This document shows, piece by piece, positions 1-8,175 of a stretch of DNA of 9,174 nucleotides. The stretch spans positions 1 through 9,174 of the forward strand of contig JAJOLG010000007.1 in assembly GCA_021129445.1 (NCBI GenBank), written 5' to 3'. Origin of the DNA: Candidatus Altimarinota bacterium (GTDB lineage Bacteria > Patescibacteriota > Gracilibacteria > GCA-2401425 > JAJOLG01). Below the pieces are notes generated by a model. That model saw nothing but the letters and a program-made list of their open reading frames with translations, did no database searches and had not been told where the DNA came from. How positions within the stretch are numbered: the first letter of the stretch is position 1; each line of letters opens with the position of its first letter. The position numbers were made by a program, and so were the translations under genes.

Positions 1-348
1 TGAGAAATTTGAGAAAAATAAAAAAAAACTTCTTCTTGATGAGTAAAAATTTGAAATTATCAAAAAACAAAAAATTTAATTTTGGAGAAAAAATCGATTT
101 CTGAAATTGCAAAATTTCATTGATTCAGAGAGCAAACAATTACTGAACACATTGAAAAATTATTTGACGCCTGAGAAATTTCTTTGGAAAATTTAGAATA
201 TCTGAAACCAAATGATGAGAATTTGGACAAAATCAGGAATTCTTTTGCGAAGTTGTGAGATAAAAAATTGAGGCCGATATTTTTGGATTTGGGTGAGAAA
301 ATTAGTTATAAAGAGATTAGGGTTGGGAAGATGTTTCTTGAAATATAA
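1..348 (+). CDS. C-terminal part of a helicase-type protein with HTH tail (5' truncated, possible frameshift)
   Basis: This is the end of a gene entering from the left, stopping at TAA 346-348. The frame open from 22 to 348 encodes a winged/helix-turn-helix tail with the segments SISEIAKFHGFREQTITEHI, then LFDAGEI, then FAKLGDKKLRPIFLDLGEKI. This pattern is known from the C-terminal HTH domain (HTH_40 type) attached to RecQ/PIF1-like helicases, where it probably helps DNA binding. TGA codes for conserved Gly (DAGEI, KLGDKK). The domain frame has a TAA at 19-21 and no good start codon. The frame one base over reads EKFEKNKKK up to the run of nine A at 20-28, after which it stops at 44-46. The natural reading is therefore a frame change in the A run, caused by slippage, mutation or a sequencing error. 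The helicase core is outside the window, so the identity of the whole protein is inferred. Confidence 0.6.
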
Positions 349-378
349 TTTTTATTAATTTTATAATAAAAATTTTTT
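347..378. terminator. Bidirectional terminator between helicase tail and ftsW
   Basis: A perfect 11-bp AT stem (347-357 with 364-374) encloses a 6-nt loop and continues into a T run up to 378 on the plus strand. It begins at the stop codon of the plus-strand gene and lies 26 nt beyond the ftsW stop, so it could end both convergent transcripts. The stem has no G:C pairs, so its strength is uncertain. Confidence 0.5.
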
Positions 379-403
379 CATCTTTTCAAACCATCTTTTT
401 AAA

Positions 404-1537
404 CTACCTCTTCACCTCCCTCGACACCGCCAACAAAATCCCCGCCGCCAAACTCATCATAATCAAACTAGACCCACCATTCGATACAAAAGGCAATGTT
501 ATTCAAGTCAAAGGCATAATCGCAAGATTTACAGAAATATTTATAAATGCCTGAAAAACAATCCACGAGGTAATTCAAACTGCTAAAAGCATTCAGAATT
601 TATCTTTTGCTTTATTTGCAATCATCAACCCCCTCCATCAAATAAATAAAAAAACAAAAACGAAAATTACAACTCTAACAAATCATAATTCCTCAGAAAT
701 AATTGCAAAAATCGTATCTCACTGAACTTCTGGTAAATATCAAAATTTTTGCACAGATTGTCAAAATCAAACTCACCAAAATCATCAAGATCAAATTGTC
801 ATCAATGCTTGCAAAATTTGGTATCAACTTCATCAAATATCAAATTGTGGATCCCAAAATGCCAAAAATCTTTTATAAATATATTCATGCGTCATAATAA
901 TTGGCATCGCTGCTAAAATTCAGATTATTCATGCCCAAAAAATGTGCCACAAATTTCATCATCAAACAAAAAACATTGCTCATGCAATAAATGAAATTAC
1001 TAACACCGCTCAAAAATCTGGTTGTAATCAAATCAATAAAATTATCATTCAAATTAAAAATGCAAATGGAAAAAATCATTCTTTCAATGTTGCAATTTTA
1101 TTCGTTTTTGACTCAATCCAAAGCGTAAAATACAAAATTAATCACAATTTCATAATTTCTGATGGCTGAATAGATGGCAATCATGGAATATTCAACCACG
1201 ATCTCGCTGATCAATAATCGTTTGTCAATCATGGAATAAATAAAATAATCAATAAAATCAAAGAGCCAAAAAATATCGGCATCGCCATTTTTCTCCAAAA
1301 TTTATAAGGAACTGCAATTCAAATCAAAAATACTGGAAGTGCGATCAATAAATTAAAAAATGCTCTTTTTAAGTAAAAAGAATTTGAAATTTCATCAATC
1401 AAACCGGTTCAAACCAATTTACTTGTCAATAAATAACTTTCATAAATTGAAACCGATCAAATCATTATCAATCAAAAAATTGACAATCAAATTATTGAGT
1501 AAAATAAGGGTCTATCTATGTTTTGTAAAAATTTCAT
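404..1537 (-). CDS. ftsW: FtsW, SEDS-family peptidoglycan glycosyltransferase
   Basis: This encodes 377 aa from ATG at 1537-1535 to TAG at 406-404, a normal length for the SEDS family. These polytopic membrane proteins polymerise lipid II into glycan strands, FtsW at the division septum. Visible signatures are NSFYLKRAF near residue 52, SIQPSE at 122-127, LIGLQPDFGAVLVI around 168-181, GFGQSVQKFGYLPEVQGD at 257-274 with the conserved acidic residue D274 before TIFAIISEELG, KAKDKFGMLLAVG at 309-321, and the terminal LPFVSNGGSSL at 348-358. Many conserved glycines are TGA. It is the last gene of a three-gene minus-strand operon, starting 9 nt after the preceding stop. No strong Shine-Dalgarno is visible, only GAAG just before the ATG. 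RodA is the main alternative; the order of motifs and the N-terminus fit FtsW better. Confidence 0.9.
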
Positions 1538-1546
1538 CTTCTATTT

Positions 1547-2248
1547 TTATTTTTTTTCTGTGCACACCATTTTATCTAAAATTCAATTTAATTTTATTTT
1601 TAATTCAAACATATTTGCAATTAAAATTTCTCTAACTTTTTTATTTAATGCGTAAATTCTCGCTGCTAAAAAATTTATTTTATCTTTTTTTGCATCAATT
1701 GAAAAATTGTGTTGAACCCATTGATTTTCTCATCAATCTCATTTTTCTCAATATAAAATTCTTTTTTTATTTTCTTCACAAAATTTTAAAACTGCTTTAA
1801 ATGAGTTCGTATCATCTGTATAACAACTTTTCAAAAAAGAAAAATCCATTTTTAATTGAGGGCAAGAATTTGTGATAAACTTGATATTTTTTTGTCAAAT
1901 ATCTGAACTTCAATACAAAATTGAATTTGTCAATCACTGACAAATTACATCAAAATTACAAGATAAAATTCTAAAATTTTCAGCAATCATTTCTCATTTA
2001 TCAGATAAAGTTAAACATGTTTCATCGCCATCTGAACAAATCTTTTTTGTGATTTTAAAATATGCCTTTCTATTTTCAGAAGCAATTTTTTTCATTTGTT
2101 TTAAAATATCATTTTGACATTTTTCTTGATTAAAATCAGGTTTTTTCTTTATAGATTGTGCAAAATTTTTTTCAGAAAAAAACATTTGCAAAAATAAAAC
2201 TGCTAAAAAAATTAGTCCCGCAAAAAAAATTTTTTGTATTTTTTTCAT
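1547..2248 (-). CDS. Cysteine-rich exported protein of unknown function
   Basis: This encodes 233 aa. I do not recognise a family. The N-terminus (MKKIQKIFFAGLIFLAVLFL) is a signal peptide or membrane anchor, so the rest should lie outside the cytoplasm. The mature part has nine cysteines (C44, 71, 78, 97, 103, 129, 142, 157, 229), a Lys-rich helical middle and a conserved-looking amphipathic tail (residues 193-229, containing LAARIYALNKKVREI). The start overlaps the upstream stop by one base (TAATG), which implies translational coupling. ftsW follows after 9 nt, suggesting a role linked to the cell envelope. The nine cysteines and the VKOR-family gene 2.2 kb away make disulfide bonds plausible. 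TGA codes for Gly at residues such as 85, 105, 113 and 118; with the standard code only the first 84 residues would be seen. Confidence 0.8.
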
Positions 2249-3708
2249 TATTTAATTATTCAAAAATTAAAATAAAACTCTTTTTTTCAATCTCTCATCA
2301 AATAAAATTCATTTTTTTCCCAATTTACAATTGAAATCACATATCTTTTATCAAAAATTTGAATTTCTCAATTCGCATAAAAAATTCAAATAATTTCTTT
2401 TCAGTTTTCAGTTTGATTAAAAACTGTTAAAAAATTTCATTTTTGCTCAGAAAAAACCAATTGAACACTACCACTTTGAGTAAAAATTTCTCACAAAATT
2501 TTTTTATCTGATAAAAAAATTTTTCTTGATTTTTTTTGTGATTTTTTTAAAAAACTAAAATTTCATAAATCATCTGTCAAAATTTCTTCTCAAAATTTTT
2601 GCGGATTTTCTTCATTTTCATAAATGTAAGACACCGGAAAATTTTTTATTCTTGGCTCAATATGTCAAAAAATTTTTCAATCCTGCTCTGAATCTAAAAA
2701 AATTTTTGGAGAAAAAAAGTTAATTTGAATTTTTTTTATAAATTTCTCACCAGTTTTTTTTGTAATTTGTAAATTCACAAAAAAACTTCAAGTGTCCTGT
2801 TGAACCGGCAAAAGAACACTTTCTCAACTTTTTTCAAAAACATCATTTCAATCAAAATCCCATGCAAAAGTATCTCACTCATCAAAATTTGTCAATTCCA
2901 AATCCGAAATTTTCAAAAAATTCTCAACTAAAATCGGATAACTCACTTTTTCAATCGTGGAAATTTTTTTTGGTGGTAAATTTTTTGTATTTCAATACAT
3001 AATTTTTTGTGCAGAAGCAGTAGATAATTTTCAATCTTTTATTCAAAAAATTTTCGCATAAAAAAAATTTTCATCGTTAAAAAAAATTTTTAACTCCGGT
3101 GAAGAAAAATTTTTTTCTGTTAAAAAAATTTTTGCATTGTTTTTTAAATCATCTCAAATTTCAAATTTTGCTTGTCAGTCTTCATCAACTTTTTTCAAAA
3201 TATAAACCAAACTTTTTGTATCAGAATCCAAAAATCAATCAATGCTAGATTTAATTTGAATTAAATATCAATCAAATTTTTCCTCATCTTTCCAAGTCAA
3301 AATCAAAGTTTCTCACTCAACGGATGTTTTAAATAATTTTACAGAATTTTCATTCACAGAAATTTCTCAAAAATCCAAAACTCAAATTTCGGTAGAATTT
3401 CACGAAATAATTTCATTAGAATTTTTCAAAAAAATCTCATTTCAAATTGAATAAATTGCAGTTCTTCAATCATTTGTAATTTTTGGAGTTGAAGTGGAAT
3501 CAAATTCGTCATTGTAATTAAAAAATTTTTCAATTTTTTGCTTAACGGTGTTAAAAAAATAGATTCATTTTTCCGTTTGATTTTCAGCTTCCATTTCAGC
3601 AACGACTTTTTGTCATTCTGCAAGTTGCTCTTCATCAGTTAAATTTACAGCAGAAAAAGCAGTTGAAAACATTGTCAAGCCGATGAAAATTAAAAATATT
3701 TTTTTCAT
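2248..3708 (-). CDS. Secreted multidomain surface protein with FN3-like and PKD-like regions
   Basis: This encodes 486 aa from ATG at 3708-3706 to TAA at 2250-2248. The signal peptide MKKIFLIFIGLTMFSTAFSA is followed by a likely signal peptidase I site after residue 20 (AFSA|V). After an acidic, Gln/Glu-rich stretch, residues about 117-237 look like a fibronectin type III fold (ETLILTWKDEEKFDGYLIQI, closing with IFGIKDGKLSTASAQKI). Residues about 258-315 look like a PKD domain with FAWDFDGNDVFE at 281-292, the usual WDFDGD-type turn. Residues 330-390 resemble a carboxypeptidase-regulatory-like beta fold. No catalytic motif is seen. It heads the operon with the cysteine-rich protein and ftsW, so a structural or adhesive envelope role is reasonable but inferred. 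Domain calls rest on pattern only. Confidence 0.82.
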
Positions 3709-3756
3709 TAATAATATTCTGAAAGTAAAAAAAAATAAATCAAAAAAATTTAATTA

Positions 3757-3780
3757 AAAAAATACTTGAAAGTATTTTTT
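3757..3780 (-). terminator. Terminator downstream of rnhA
   Basis: An inverted repeat (3757-3767 with 3770-3780; core TACTT/AAGTA) has A-rich and T-rich flanks giving a U tract on the minus-strand transcript. It lies 46 nt past the rnhA stop and before the start of the next minus-strand gene at 3708, so rnhA and the envelope operon are probably separate transcription units. Confidence 0.6.
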
Positions 3781-3825
3781 AATAAAAAAAATTTGTAATT
3801 TTATCATTTAAAAAATTACAAACAT

Positions 3826-4305
3826 CTATTTTACACTATTTTTCACCTCCTCACTCTTATCAACATCATCAAACAGCTCTCACCTCCTCGCTTTCCAAGC
3901 CAACTCATCACATCTCTCATTTTCCAAATGTCAATTATGCCCTCTAACCCAATGAAATTCAACATCATGCTTTTGAATCAAATCAAGCAATCTCGCCCAC
4001 AAATCAATATTCATCACCTTTCATAACTTTTTTGTCCATCAATTTGCTTTCCATTTTTTTGCCCATCATTTTTCAATACCATTCACAACATAACTTGAAT
4101 CAGTAAAAACATCAACTTTTGACGGCTCTTTTATTTGTTCAAGTCAAAAAATCACTCATAAAAGCTCCATTCTGTTGTTTGTTGAGTGTTTAAACCCCTT
4201 GCAAAACTCTTTTTTGACTCAATTATATTCTAAAATCACTCAAAAACCTCAAATTCATGGATTTGGACTTGTTCATCAATCTGAATATAATTTTATTTTT
4301 TTCAT
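3826..4305 (-). CDS. rnhA: Ribonuclease HI
   Basis: This encodes 159 aa, the usual RNase HI size, from ATG at 4305-4303 to TAG at 3828-3826. The enzyme cleaves the RNA strand of RNA-DNA hybrids (R-loops, Okazaki primers) using two metal ions. The active-site residues are all visible: D9 in YSDGGT, E47 in NNRMELL, D69 in VFTDSSYVVNGI, H123 in HWVRGHNGH and D133 in NERCDELA. The basic handle region (WAKKWKANGWTKK, 81-93) is also present. Both glycines of the SDGG motif are TGA codons. The C-terminus carries an extra acidic tail of about 17 residues (ELFDDVDKSEEVKNSVK). The gene is divergent from the VKOR gene and followed by its own hairpin terminator, so it is likely monocistronic. No clear ribosome binding site is visible. 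Confidence 0.95.
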
Positions 4306-4413
4306 AAATATTTTTTCTAAAAAAATAAAAAAAATATTTAATTTATCAAAATTTTTCTTGATTAAAAAAAATTTTTCTACATTATGAAAATAATTACAAA
4401 ATAATACTAAAAA
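4306..4413. promoter_or_regulatory. Divergent intergenic region between rnhA and the VKOR gene
   Basis: These 108 nt of almost pure A/T must contain the promoters of both divergent genes. A TTGATT at 4358-4363 on the plus strand could be a -35 element, but no convincing -10 sits at the right distance. A short ATG-started reading frame at 4384 ends after six codons and is not a gene. Confidence 0.4.
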
Positions 4414-4857
4414 ATGATAAATTACTTTATAATATTTTTAGCTCTAATTGCTGAATACAATGCAATTTATTTAACAAAATGAGCATATTTGATTAAAAAT
4501 CAAGAAACAAATTCTTTTGCTTGTGATATCAATAATCAACTTTCTTGTTCATCAGTTTTCAATTTTGATTTCGCGTGGTTTTTCTGAATTCCATTTTCTT
4601 GAATTGCAATTGTGGCATACCTTGCAATAATTATTTTAACAATTTTGTGAATGAAAAAAATCATCAAAAATCATTTTAAAATTTTATTCTGGTTTTGAGT
4701 TTTATGATTGATTTTTAACTGATACATTATTTTACAAGAATATTTAAAAAATACATATTGTCTTTTATGTCTTATGTGTACAGCGATTTTAGCGATTATT
4801 ACTTTTATTGCTTTCAAAAACATGAAAGAAAAAAAGATTACTATAATTTCTGCTTAA
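4414..4857 (+). CDS. Vitamin K epoxide reductase (VKOR) family membrane protein
   Basis: This encodes 147 aa with four to five hydrophobic segments. VKOR homologues reoxidise DsbA-like partners and pass electrons to quinone, driving disulfide formation outside the cytoplasm. The diagnostic features are present: the loop cysteine pair C37 and C45 (ACDINNQLSCSSVF), FGIPFSGIAIVAYLAI at 57-72 with the conserved Ser, and the redox motif C116-L-L-C119 in NTYCLLCLMC within the last helix region. The start at 4414 is the first ATG after an in-frame stop at 4402. No thioredoxin-like domain is fused at either end and none is encoded in this window, so its DsbA partner must be elsewhere. The gene diverges from rnhA and ends 17 nt before a strong hairpin terminator. 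The glycine of FGIPFS is TGA. Confidence 0.92.
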
Positions 4858-4874
4858 AAAATAAAAAAATCTTC

Positions 4875-4906
4875 AAAAAAAATTCCAATTTCTTGGAATT
4901 TTTTTT
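4875..4906. terminator. Strong bidirectional intrinsic terminator
   Basis: A perfect 14-bp stem (4875-4888 with 4893-4906; core ATTCCAA/TTGGAAT) with a 4-nt loop has eight A on one flank and eight T on the other, so it works on both strands. It closes the VKOR gene from the left and the six-gene minus-strand run from the right. The minus-strand stop codon at 4907-4905 overlaps the edge of the stem. Confidence 0.88.
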
Positions 4907-5183
4907 ATTTTTCTATCTCTGCATCAATAATTTTTTCATCAATTTTATCATCGAGAAAAAATTTTTTCTTTATTTTTTCATTTTTACAAAAATTTTCTTC
5001 ATAAAAAGTTTTTTTCTCTCATCAAAAAAATTTTTCTTTTATTGTGTAAAAAATTTTTTTTGCATAAAAAATTCAAACAAAAATTACAATTAAAAATAAA
5101 ATAAATATTGTAAAATAAAATAAAAACCAGATTATCAAAATAAAAACCAATAATCCAGCCAAAATTTTTCCTAATTCGTTCAT
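4905..5183 (-). CDS. Small membrane protein of unknown function
   Basis: This encodes 92 aa. I do not recognise a family. Residues about 8-42 are a long hydrophobic stretch (one long or two short membrane segments: ILAGLLVFILIIWFLFYF, then FILFLIVIFVGIFYA). They are followed by a charged, Lys/Glu-rich cytoplasm-like tail (residues 43-92). It starts one base after the stop of the prohibitin-like gene, so it is co-translated with it and probably works with it. SPFH proteins in bacteria often have small membrane partners, but this one does not show the NfeD OB-fold signature. The stop runs into the shared terminator. Confidence 0.72.
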
Positions 5184-5184
5184 T

Positions 5185-6291
5185 TTATTTTAAATCATTA
5201 AGGTTTAATAAAGGCATTACAGAATCTGGCAAAACTCACCATTTAATACTTGGTGACAACTTATCGATCATCTGCAATTGAATAATTTCTTTATTTTCCT
5301 TTAAAGCTTGTCATTTTAACTTTATAGCCTCAGCCTCTGCTTGTGCTTCAATAATTTTTCTTTCTTTTATAATTAAAGCCTGTTGTTTTTCATATTCAGC
5401 TTTTTGAATTTTTTGCTGTGCAACTTGTTTTTCTTCAATTGCATTTAAATAAATTTTAGAAAATTCAATATTTCTCACTAAAACTCATTCTAGATTTATT
5501 TTTTTATCAGATAAATATTTTTTCATTTTATCAGAAATTTGCATTTGAGTTTTTTGCCTTGTTTCATTTTGGAATAAATCTTTTGAATCAAATCAGGTAA
5601 TTACCTCTCTTGCGATAGAGCGAATTCATGGTCTAATTATTTTTTCCACATAATTCAATCAAATATTTTGGTAAACATTTGGTGCATTTATTTTTTCAAG
5701 GCTAAATTGAATTGTAATATCAACTCATACTTTTTGACCATCTTTTGTTAATGCAGAAATTGCATCATCTCAATATTGACTTCATTCACCAGATGTACTT
5801 GACATCGTGTAAGATTGCATTCTTGTAGTTAAAATTGTTGATTTTTGCCAAAAAGGTATTTTTAAATGAATTCATTCTCACAAAGGTTGCTCTAAAACTC
5901 ACTTTCATCTATCAAAAATTACAGCAACTGAACCTGCTGGAACATTGACAATTCAATCAGCGACTATTGAAAATCATAAAATTCATAAAATAATTGGAAT
6001 TATTGCAATTTTATTCATAATGTAGTTATTATTTTTATTAAAATTTTTTGTAATATCAGAAAATTTTTTTTCTCATTTAAAAAAATTTTCTTTAACTCAC
6101 GTTTTTTTTCTAAAATTATTTTGTTGATTTAAAAAATCTTCAAATCATCAAAAATTTTTACTAATTTTAGTAAAGTTTTGTAATAAAAAAAATCAAGCAA
6201 TTGGTAAAAAAAATAAAATTCCACTTCAAAAAATCATTAAAAGTGCAAAAAAAATTGCCACTCAAATTAAAATTTTTTGTTGTTTTTCCAT
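5185..6291 (-). CDS. Prohibitin-like SPFH protein with N-terminal membrane extension
   Basis: This encodes 368 aa from ATG at 6291-6289. Residues 110-280 form an SPFH/prohibitin domain: VNVPAGSVAVIFDRGKGVLE, GEGIHLKIPFWQ, ALTKDGQKVGVDITIQFSL and ITGFDSKDLF. Residues 283-344 form a charged coiled coil (AEYEKQQALIIKERKIIEAQ), as in prohibitins, which build ring-like membrane scaffolds. A membrane segment at 94-110 sits right before the SPFH domain. The first 91 residues are extra: two close hydrophobic helices (8-41) and a basic linker. An internal ATG at 6018 would give a canonical 277-aa prohibitin. I chose 6291 because the frame is open throughout, the extra part reads like a real membrane protein, and its ATG overlaps the upstream stop (TAATG). 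It lies in an RDD/zinc-ribbon/SPFH/small-membrane-protein cluster. Confidence 0.85.
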
Positions 6292-6482
6292 TATTTTTTT
6301 ATTTTTTCACAGGTTAATTTTTTATCACAAGTATCACATCATTTTACCCATTGCGGAATTTCTCAATTTTCTCATCAAATATTTTCAAAAACAACTCATC
6401 CGCAATTTAAACATTCCAAATTCTCAGAATACAAAGTCTCCAAAATCGACCCGCATTCTTCGCATTTGAAATATTTTATCAT
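6291..6482 (-). CDS. Small double zinc-ribbon protein
   Basis: This encodes 63 aa. It has two CxxC knuckles, C7-C10 (FKCEECGS) and C24-C27 (ECLNCGG), forming a classic zinc ribbon, and a third cysteine group C49, C52, C58 (CDTCDKKLTC) that may bind a second metal. No enzymatic domain is present, so a binding or adaptor role is likely; the partner is unknown. The gene starts 7 nt after the RDD gene stop, and its own stop overlaps the ATG of the SPFH gene by one base, so it is embedded in the operon. The glycine pair after the second knuckle is GGA plus TGA. Confidence 0.78.
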
Positions 6483-6489
6483 AAAAATT

Positions 6490-7053
6490 TTATAAATTTC
6501 ACAATTCTAATTGCATCAAAACTTCTGGATTCTCAATTGCATACATAAACAACATTACAATTCACATTGTTAAAAGTATGAATAAAATAAAAATTAAAAT
6601 ATTCCAAAAAATTACCCATTTTTTTCAAATTGCATTTTCTTCAATAACAAGTGTTTGTGCAAGTAAATCATGAAAAGTTCTTTTTTTTGCATCCCATCAA
6701 GCCCAAGCATATCACAATCATAAAGGTAATGTTGACAAAATAGTTGCAAAACTTCTTCAAATTGCCTGTAAAAAAGTAAGTTTTCCAAAATCTTTATTTA
6801 CAACCTTAACTCAAACAAGCATTTTTCAAGGAGTTTGTCAAAAATAATGATGAAAACATGCAAAATAAAAAAATCAAATTAAATCTAAAATTAATCAAAC
6901 AATTATTCAACTGATAGATTGATAATTGTTATCAATTCAAAAATAATCTACTGCATAAACTATTGGAAATAATGCTATTAAAATTATCATCATATCAATA
7001 AAAAGCGCAATATGTCTTATCCAAAATCCTGCGAAGTTTTTAGTTTTTTCCAT
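6490..7053 (-). CDS. RDD family membrane protein
   Basis: This encodes 187 aa. RDD proteins are small polytopic membrane proteins, some implicated in ion transport; most have no assigned function. Family features are visible: R13 and D20 in the first helix (FWIRHIALFIDMMIILIALF), the cytoplasmic signature GQTPGKMLVGVKVV at 72-85, and KKRTFHDLLAQT at 123-134. Hydrophobic segments lie at about 14-36, 47-67 and 146-172. The C-terminal helix (NILIFILFILLTMGIVMLFM) is longer than in minimal RDD proteins. It lies 66 nt after rlmE and 7 nt before the zinc-ribbon gene, and may start a separate transcription unit if the weak hairpin upstream terminates. Confidence 0.85.
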
Positions 7054-7092
7054 AAAAATTTTTTATTATTTATACTTTTTTTTATATCAATA

Positions 7093-7120
7093 AAAAAATA
7101 TTTTTTTGCAAATATTTTTT
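7093..7120 (-). terminator. Possible weak terminator after rlmE
   Basis: An all-A/T inverted repeat (7093-7103 with 7110-7120) with a 6-nt loop begins at the rlmE stop codon and ends in a T run on the minus strand. It has no G:C pair and could be chance in such AT-rich DNA. Confidence 0.3.
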
Positions 7121-7749
7121 TAAATTCTTTTTCAGATACAATAAATTTCAACCGACCTTGGTCTAACTGCTTTTGGTTTAAAAGTTTTCATTTTTGGGAA
7201 AATTTTTTTTGCTTCAAGCCAAAAATCATTAAAATCCTCTCATCTAAAAACTTTAAAAATCCCATGTCATCATGGTTTTAAATATTTTTTCATAACTTCA
7301 AGTGCTTCTAAATTTAATTCAACACTTGCATACTGATCAACATCCGGAATTCACATAGTTTTTGGTGCCATGTCTGACATTATGACATCAAAATTCATAA
7401 ATCACTCGTTTTCTTTCAAAATTTTTCACACTTTATCCGAGAAAACATCACAAACATAAGTTGAAATTCACTCCAAAGGCTCAATTTCTTGCAAATCAAG
7501 TCAAACAAAAGTTCATCAAGGGCAATTATCTTTCGCAACTTGCAACCAGGATCACGGGCAAGCTCACAAATCTAAAACTTTTTGATTTTTTGTAAAAACT
7601 CTAAATTTTTCTTGAATTTCAAGTAATTTAAAGGCAGATCTGGCACGATAACCAGCCTCTTTTGCACGATAAAAAAACTTGTCATTTGGCGTAAATGCCG
7701 CAACAACTTTTCTTTTTCTTTGCCTTCAACTATTTCATTTTCTTGCCAT
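7120..7749 (-). CDS. rlmE: 23S rRNA (uridine-2'-O-)-methyltransferase RlmE (FtsJ/RrmJ)
   Basis: This encodes 209 aa, matching the usual RlmE length. The enzyme 2'-O-methylates a uridine in the A-loop of 23S rRNA (U2552 in E. coli) with S-adenosylmethionine. The Rossmann SAM motif VLDLGACPGSWLQVA is at 58-72. The catalytic K-D-K-E tetrad is complete: K41 (SAFKLLE), D126 (MSDMAP), K166 (FKVFRGEDF) and E201 (RPRSVEIYCI), shifted two or three places from E. coli K38/D124/K164/E199. The substrate-side element FYRAKEAGYRARSAFKL precedes it, and the N-terminus is basic (GRQRKRK). ATG at 7749 follows the gatC stop by 24 nt in the same frame. Both glycines of LGACPG are TGA. The protein ends GKRI past a TGA that the standard code would take as the stop. 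Confidence 0.95.
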
Positions 7750-7773
7750 AAAAAAATTTATTTTTCAGCAAAA

Positions 7774-8067
7774 TTATAAAACATTTTTCACCAAAAAACT
7801 TCAATTTTCTGATTTATTTGCAGAACATCAAACCAAATCTTTTGAAATTTTTGATTTTACAATTTTATCTTTCCTCATCACATTTTGCAAATTTCAAACT
7901 TGATAAAGTGGCTCGATTCAGTCTGTATCAACTTCTTCAAGTGCTTGTGCATGCTCAAAAAAAGCAGATAATTCTTTTTCATATTTTAAAATTTCTTCCT
8001 CAGAAGGCTTTAATTTTGCAAGTTCTGCAATTTTTTTAACAATTTCAGTTGTAATTATTTTTGACAT
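7774..8067 (-). CDS. gatC: Aspartyl/glutamyl-tRNA amidotransferase subunit C
   Basis: This encodes 97 aa, typical for GatC, from ATG at 8067-8065. GatC wraps around GatA and GatB in the complex that converts Glu-tRNA(Gln) and Asp-tRNA(Asn) to the amidated forms. Family patterns are clear: IVKKIAELAKLKPSEEEILK (9-28), ELSAFFEHAQALEEVDTDGI (32-51), PLYQV (53-57) and the C-terminal MRKDKI. gatA and gatB are not adjacent in this window; the next gene is rlmE. It is the first gene of the minus-strand run and is divergent from the toxin-like gene. Confidence 0.93.
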
Positions 8068-8156
8068 ATTTTATTATTTTTTTTCTAATTTAATTAAAAA
8101 AATTTTTGTAATCAAGAAAAAAATTTTTTTAATGGTAAAAAAATTTTAATGTAATT
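8068..8156. promoter_or_regulatory. Divergent intergenic region between gatC and the MazF-like gene
   Basis: These 89 nt of A/T-rich DNA with repeated A-run/T-run blocks should hold the promoters for both divergent genes. I see no convincing -35/-10 pair and no operator-like palindrome. A toxin gene in an autoregulated TA operon would usually have one. Confidence 0.35.
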
Positions 8157-8175
8157 ATGGAAAAAAATTATTCAC
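8152..8175 (+). repeat. Direct repeat, left copy (start region of the MazF-like gene)
   Basis: These 24 nt are identical to 8781-8804. They include 5 nt of leader, the ATG and the codons for MEKNYS. Similarity continues more weakly for about 30 nt into both genes. Confidence 0.85.

Noticed and set aside
703-1635. Several plus-strand frames of 64-91 codons
   Set aside because: They are antisense shadows of ftsW and the start of the 233-aa gene; their products have no recognisable pattern.
3426-3635. 69-codon minus-strand frame
   Set aside because: Shifted-frame reading inside the 486-aa secreted protein gene.
4175-4387. 70-codon plus-strand frame opposite rnhA
   Set aside because: Antisense to the N-terminal half of a clear RNase HI gene.
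4758-5093. 111-codon plus-strand frame rich in Phe/Lys
   Set aside because: It overlaps the end of VKOR in another frame, crosses a strong terminator and is antisense to the 92-aa gene; its composition is just A/T runs.
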